64,000 bases of DNA. It comes from Sphingosinicella sp. LHD-64 (GTDB lineage Bacteria; Pseudomonadota; Alphaproteobacteria; Sphingomonadales; Sphingomonadaceae). The notes below the pieces were generated by a model. It was not told where the DNA came from. It saw only the letters and a list, made by a program, of their open reading frames with translations, and did not search any database. The position numbers and the translations under genes were made by a program. Of the stretch, positions 60,541 through 64,000 are shown piece after piece (the first letter of the stretch is position 1; each line of letters opens with the position of its first letter). The stretch lies in NCBI RefSeq assembly GCF_031157375.1, contig NZ_JAVIFV010000001.1, positions 930,001 to 994,000 of the forward strand, in the 5' to 3' direction.

Positions 60541-61929
60541 ATGACCGATCTCTCCGCTCTGCTCCAGCCCGACAAGGGCCAGGCCGCCACTCCGCTTCGG
60601 CTCGTCGACAAGAAGGGCTTCGAGGACTGGCTGAAGGCGCAGCCCGAGCAGGCGCGCCGCGCCGCCGAGGCGCAGGGATTCAAGGGCGAAGGATACCAGC
60701 TCGCCATCCTACCCGAGGAGCGCGACGGCTGGTCCGCGGCGCTTGGCGTCGCCAATGTGGCCGAGCTCAGCCCCTGGTGCCTCGCCAAGGCGGCGGAAAC
60801 CCTGCCGGAGGGCACTTACCGGCTGGCGTCGGGCGGGCCGGGCCCGGCGGTGCTCGGCTGGCTGCTCGGCCAGTATCGCTTCGACCGCTACCGCAAGAAG
60901 GCCGAGCCGAAGGGCCCGCGGGTGCTGCTCACCGACGATCCGGCGCGGATCGAGGACACGGTGCTCGTCGCCGCCTCGACCTTCCTGGTCCGCGACCTCG
61001 TCAACGTCCCGGCCGGCGATCTTGGTCCCGCCGAGCTGGAAGCTGCGGCGCGGGAGGTGGCCGACGCGTGCGGCGCCAAGCTCGTCATTGTCTCCGGCAA
61101 GGCCTTGGAAGACGGCTATCCCATGGTCGCTGCCGTGGGCGCCGCGGCCGTGCCGGCGCGCGCGCCGCGGCTGATCACGCTCGACTGGGGCGACCAGCGC
61201 CACCCGAAGATCGCGCTGGTCGGCAAGGGCGTCTGCTTCGACAGCGGCGGACTGGATCTGAAGCCCGCGTCCGGCATGCGCCTGATGAAGAAGGACATGG
61301 GCGGAGCCGCGCATGCCCTCGCGCTCGCGCGGCTGGTGATGAAGGCGAATCTGCCGGTCCGCCTGAAGCTGCTGATCCCCGCGGTCGAGAATGCGGTCTC
61401 CGCCGCCGCCTTCCGCCCGGGCGACATTCTCAGGAGCCGCCAGGGCCTCACCGTCGAGATCGGCAACACCGATGCGGAAGGCCGGCTGATCCTGGCCGAC
61501 GCGCTCGCCGACGCGGCGGCGGACAAGCCCGAGCTCATCCTCGATTTCGCGACCCTGACCGGCGCCGCCCGCGTCGCCCTGGGGCCGGATCTGCCGGCGC
61601 TCTTCGCCAATGACGACTTGCTGGCGAACGATCTGCTCGCAGCGGGGACCGCAGCCTCCGACCCGCTCTGGCGCATGCCGCTGTGGAAGCCCTACGAGGA
61701 GATGCTGTCCTCCGATGTCGCCGATCTCGGCAATGTCTCGGAAGCCCCAATGGCGGGCGCGGTCACCGCCGCTCTCTTCCTCCAGAAGTTCGTGCCCGAA
61801 GGCACGCCCTGGGCGCACTTCGACACGTTCGCGTGGCGCTCCAGCGCCAAGCCCGGGCGGCCGAAAGGGGGAGAGGCCCTGGGACTGCGCGCCGCCTGGG
61901 AGGTGCTGCGCGCACGTTATCCACGCTGA
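60541..61929 (+). CDS. M17 leucyl aminopeptidase family protein
   Basis: A 462-residue cytosolic metallo-aminopeptidase. The catalytic core is KIALVGKGVCFDSGGLDLKP, MKKDMGGAAHALALARL and the signature NTDAEGRLILADAL, which together hold the two metal ions and the catalytic Lys and Arg. The N-terminal domain (WSAALGVANVAELSPWCLAK) differs from PepA, so PepB-like or the sphingomonad branch is likelier. It releases N-terminal residues from peptides. Confidence 0.93.
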   Translation: MTDLSALLQPDKGQAATPLRLVDKKGFEDWLKAQPEQARRAAEAQGFKGEGYQLAILPEERDGWSAALGVANVAELSPWCLAKAAETLPEGTYRLASGGPGPAVLGWLLGQYRFDRYRKKAEPKGPRVLLTDDPARIEDTVLVAASTFLVRDLVNVPAGDLGPAELEAAAREVADACGAKLVIVSGKALEDGYPMVAAVGAAAVPARAPRLITLDWGDQRHPKIALVGKGVCFDSGGLDLKPASGMRLMKKDMGGAAHALALARLVMKANLPVRLKLLIPAVENAVSAAAFRPGDILRSRQGLTVEIGNTDAEGRLILADALADAAADKPELILDFATLTGAARVALGPDLPALFANDDLLANDLLAAGTAASDPLWRMPLWKPYEEMLSSDVADLGNVSEAPMAGAVTAALFLQKFVPEGTPWAHFDTFAWRSSAKPGRPKGGEALGLRAAWEVLRARYPR

Positions 61930-62020
61930 TTTTCGCGGAAATCTGCAGGAATCCTGAAACGAAACGGGCGCTGGCTGGTTCTTGCTCCGTAACGTCGATC
62001 AATTTTCGGAGTTTGGCAAC

Positions 62021-62389
62021 GTGGCGGACCAGTCCCTCAAGAGCTGGATGGAAACGCTCATCAACTATGTCCGATCGGGGGAGCCGGACCTTACCAATCG
62101 CCAGATGGCGCTGATGCTGATGGTCTATCTGACCCCGGGGCCGCATACGGTCCGCGGCCTCGCCCATATCCTCGGCGTCTCGAAACCGGTCATCACGCGC
62201 GCCTTGAACACGCTCGGCTCGCTCGGCTATCTGCGGCGGGTTCGCGACGAGAGCGATCGCCGCAACGTCTTCGTTGCAAGGACCAGCACCGGGCAGGACT
62301 TTCTTGACTCTTTCCAGCGCAACCTCGACCAGGATGGCCCCAACCGGAGAGCGGCTCGCGAACGCAGCTTCATCCTCCAGCACGGATGA
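62021..62389 (+). CDS. MarR-type winged-helix regulator
   Basis: A 122-residue regulator. GTG at 62021 is favoured because CGGAG lies nine bases upstream; TTG at 61982 would add 13 residues. The winged helix is LTPGPHTVRGLAHILGVSKP with the recognition helix ITRALNTLGSLGYLRRVRDESDRR. MarR regulators control stress or catabolic genes; the target is unknown. It overlaps the downstream NlpC-like gene by 56 bases, so both are probably cotranscribed. Confidence 0.85.
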   Translation: MADQSLKSWMETLINYVRSGEPDLTNRQMALMLMVYLTPGPHTVRGLAHILGVSKPVITRALNTLGSLGYLRRVRDESDRRNVFVARTSTGQDFLDSFQRNLDQDGPNRRAARERSFILQHG

Positions 62390-63221
62390 GCGCTTCAACC
62401 TGTCCGGCCCCTCGGTGCCGCTCGATGCGCGGCTGAACGCCTATCGCAGCGATCTCGCCGATATCGGCCTCGCCGGCCGCATCCTCGCACCCCACTATGC
62501 CCGGCCGCTGATGCGGGCGTGCGGCGCCCATGCGACCTATGTCCGCGGCAGGGCAGATGGAGAGAGCGCGGCGATCTCCGAATTGTTGCCGGGCGAGGAT
62601 TTCGCGGTGCTGGAATATGCCGGCGGCTGGGCCTGGGGCTATTGCGCGGCCGATCATGTCGTCGGCTATGTCGAGGCGATCACGCTCGCGGCGCCGCAGA
62701 TCTGGACTCATATCGTGTGCGAGAAATGGGCACCCGTCGCCCCCGACGCGCGGATCACCGCACCGGTGCTGGCGGGGCTGCCCATGGGCGCACGGCTGCA
62801 CGGCGAGGAATGCGGCGCCTGCCTCTCGACCGAATATGGCTGCGTGCCGCTCAGCCATTTGCGGCCGATCGCGGAGCCCTGCGAAGATCCGGTCGCGGTG
62901 GCCGAGCGGCTGATCGGCGCGCCTTATCTGGAGGGCGGGCGCGGGCCCGCAGGCGTCGATGCGGCCGGCCTGATCCAGCTCGCGCTCGGCCTGAGCGGAA
63001 TCGAGGCGCCGCGCTTCGTCGAGCAGCTGGCGGTCCTCGGCGCGCCGGTGCCATCGGGCGCGCCCTTGCGCCCCGGCGATCTGATCGTCGCCGACAGCGA
63101 GGCCGGGCTGATGATCGACGATCTCATGCTGATCCATGCCAGCAGGTCCGCCGGCAAGGTCACGACTGCGCCTTATGCGGCGTTCGATGGCCCGGACACG
63201 GCGCGCCGCCGCCTGTTCTGA
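62334..63221 (+). CDS. SH3/NlpC-P60 protein lacking catalytic residues (pseudoenzyme)
   Basis: A 295-residue protein with one or two SH3-like segments (AISELLPGEDFAVLEYAGGW) and a C-terminal NlpC/P60 domain. The active-site cysteine that should stand in DCSG is alanine (A210 in GGRGPAGVDAAGLIQLAL), and the HVG histidine motif reads SEAGLM (E256). Only the third polar residue (H268 in LIHAS) remains. It cannot be a cysteine peptidase and is probably a binding or regulatory protein in the cell wall. ATG 62334 lies inside the marR-type gene. Confidence 0.82.
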   Translation: MAPTGERLANAASSSSTDERFNLSGPSVPLDARLNAYRSDLADIGLAGRILAPHYARPLMRACGAHATYVRGRADGESAAISELLPGEDFAVLEYAGGWAWGYCAADHVVGYVEAITLAAPQIWTHIVCEKWAPVAPDARITAPVLAGLPMGARLHGEECGACLSTEYGCVPLSHLRPIAEPCEDPVAVAERLIGAPYLEGGRGPAGVDAAGLIQLALGLSGIEAPRFVEQLAVLGAPVPSGAPLRPGDLIVADSEAGLMIDDLMLIHASRSAGKVTTAPYAAFDGPDTARRRLF

Positions 63222-63224
63222 GCG

Positions 63225-64000
63225 TTACATTTCGCCGCGCGCGCGGCGGATCGCGTACCAGCGCTGCACGTTGGCATTGTGCTGGTCCAGCGTGTCGGCG
63301 AAGATATGTCCGCCGGTCCCGTCCGCGACGAAATAGAGCGCGTTGGTCTGCGCCGGGTTGAGCACCGCCGCGATCGATTCCCGGCCCGGATTGGCGATCG
63401 GGCCGATCGGCAGGCCGGCGCTGCGATAGGTGTTGTAGCCATTGTCGGCATTGAGCTCCGAGCGCAGGATGCGCCGGCCGAGCGGGCGCCCGCGTGTGAT
63501 CGGATAGATGACGGTGGGATCGGCCTGCAGCGGCATGCCGCGTCGCAGCCGATTGGTGTAGACGCCCGCGACCATCCGCCGCTCGGAGGGCTTGCCGGTC
63601 TCCTTCTCGACGATCGAGGCGAGGATGATCGCCGCCTCCGGGCTCGCCACCGCGCTGTTGCCGCCGCGCTGCCCCCAAAGCCGTTCGAGCTCGCGGCGCA
63701 TCGCCCCGCGCATCCGGTCCAGCACCGCCACGCGGCTTTCGCCGCGGCGGTAGGAATAACTGTCCGGCAAGATCGACCCTTCCGGCGGCACCTCGATATT
63801 TCCGGTGAGATAGGGGACCTGCATCAGCCGCTCGTGCACCAGCACGGAGGGCATGCCTTCGGGGATCGTGACCAGCCGCTGGATCGGCCGCCCATATTGG
63901 AGGTGCGTCAGGATCGCCGCGGCGCTCATCTTCGGCCGGAGCTGGAACTCGCCAGCCTGGATCGGTGCGTTGCCACCGAACAGCCGCGCGAAGCCGCGGA
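63225..64000 (-). CDS. mltG: Endolytic murein transglycosylase (5' end missing)
   Basis: The gene runs off the right edge; 258 codons of the C-terminal part remain. MltG cleaves nascent glycan strands and is thought to terminate them. The conserved motifs are VTIPEGMPSVLVHERL, GSILPDSYSY, ILASIVEKETG with the catalytic glutamate, LPLQADPT-type segment (MPLQADPTVIYP), YNTYRSAGLPIGPIANPG, and ALYFVADGTGGHIFA. The N-terminal membrane anchor lies outside. Convergent with the NlpC-like gene, three bases apart. Confidence 0.95.
   Translation of the reverse strand, partial: RGFARLFGGNAPIQAGEFQLRPKMSAAAILTHLQYGRPIQRLVTIPEGMPSVLVHERLMQVPYLTGNIEVPPEGSILPDSYSYRRGESRVAVLDRMRGAMRRELERLWGQRGGNSAVASPEAAIILASIVEKETGKPSERRMVAGVYTNRLRRGMPLQADPTVIYPITRGRPLGRRILRSELNADNGYNTYRSAGLPIGPIANPGRESIAAVLNPAQTNALYFVADGTGGHIFADTLDQHNANVQRWYAIRRARGEM

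Overview
The window is high-GC DNA from an alphaproteobacterium, most likely a member of the Sphingomonadales. I infer this from protein-level resemblance and gene order: Zur next to MerC, YbjN-UbiK-TspO, Hsp33 after ArgD, many TonB/amidohydrolase genes, and the family of 'GTCATCCCGGCGAAGGCCGG' dispersed inverted repeats. No rRNA, tRNA, CRISPR array, prophage or intact insertion sequence was found. Most of the window is ordinary chromosome with short operons on both strands, many of them meeting at overlapping stop codons.

Layout. 1-10.7 kb: end of hemF, three tandem paralogous membrane proteins, lipB, two small Asn/Asp/Met-rich lipoproteins, queE-queC with an unusual structured leader, hslO and argD. 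10.9-13.9 kb: a compact accessory locus of two paralogous small proteins, a precursor-like peptide with six copies of a decapeptide (FANTEPPSxT), a YcaO cyclodehydratase-family protein and a TfuA protein. This is a candidate RiPP (probably thioamidated peptide) biosynthetic cluster and the most interesting object here. It runs head-on into a winged-helix/TPR regulator. 16.4-26.0 kb: a catabolic regulon of DUF885 peptidase, FCD-type GntR regulator, amidohydrolase, TonB-dependent receptor, and divergently a pyrroline-2-carboxylate reductase-like enzyme and a proline-racemase-family enzyme whose active-site pair is Cys/Thr, the signature of trans-3-hydroxy-L-proline dehydratase. Near-identical 19-bp palindromes in front of the outward and inward promoters tie it together.

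26.0-30.3 kb: proC, then a 1.5-kb low-GC, repeat-rich interruption with a frameshifted lipoprotein gene, then ybjN-ubiK-tspO. 30.3-37.7 kb: RND efflux pair, tlyA, a small membrane protein and dxs. 37.8-41.6 kb: zur-merC, a GFA protein, ctaA-cutA, a candidate sRNA and a sigma-54 driven pspC-like gene. 42.5-47.4 kb: MoxR ATPase and its CoxE-like VWA partner, separated by a secreted protein, a soluble chemoreceptor and repeat DNA holding a decayed GIY-YIG gene. 47.5-53.6 kb: lipoprotein plus Nal1-like serine protease, sulfotransferase, TIR protein and rimO. 53.7-58.9 kb: NagX-like acyltransferase and a membrane-lipid group (psd, PmtA-like methyltransferase, Mpo1-like protein, class III aminotransferase). 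59-64 kb: amidohydrolase, M17 aminopeptidase, MarR regulator, an NlpC/P60 protein lacking its catalytic residues, and the 5'-truncated mltG.

Starts were chosen from Shine-Dalgarno spacing, overlap with the upstream gene and fit to the protein family. Where several are possible the entry says so. All functional assignments come from motif recognition by eye; no database search was run.
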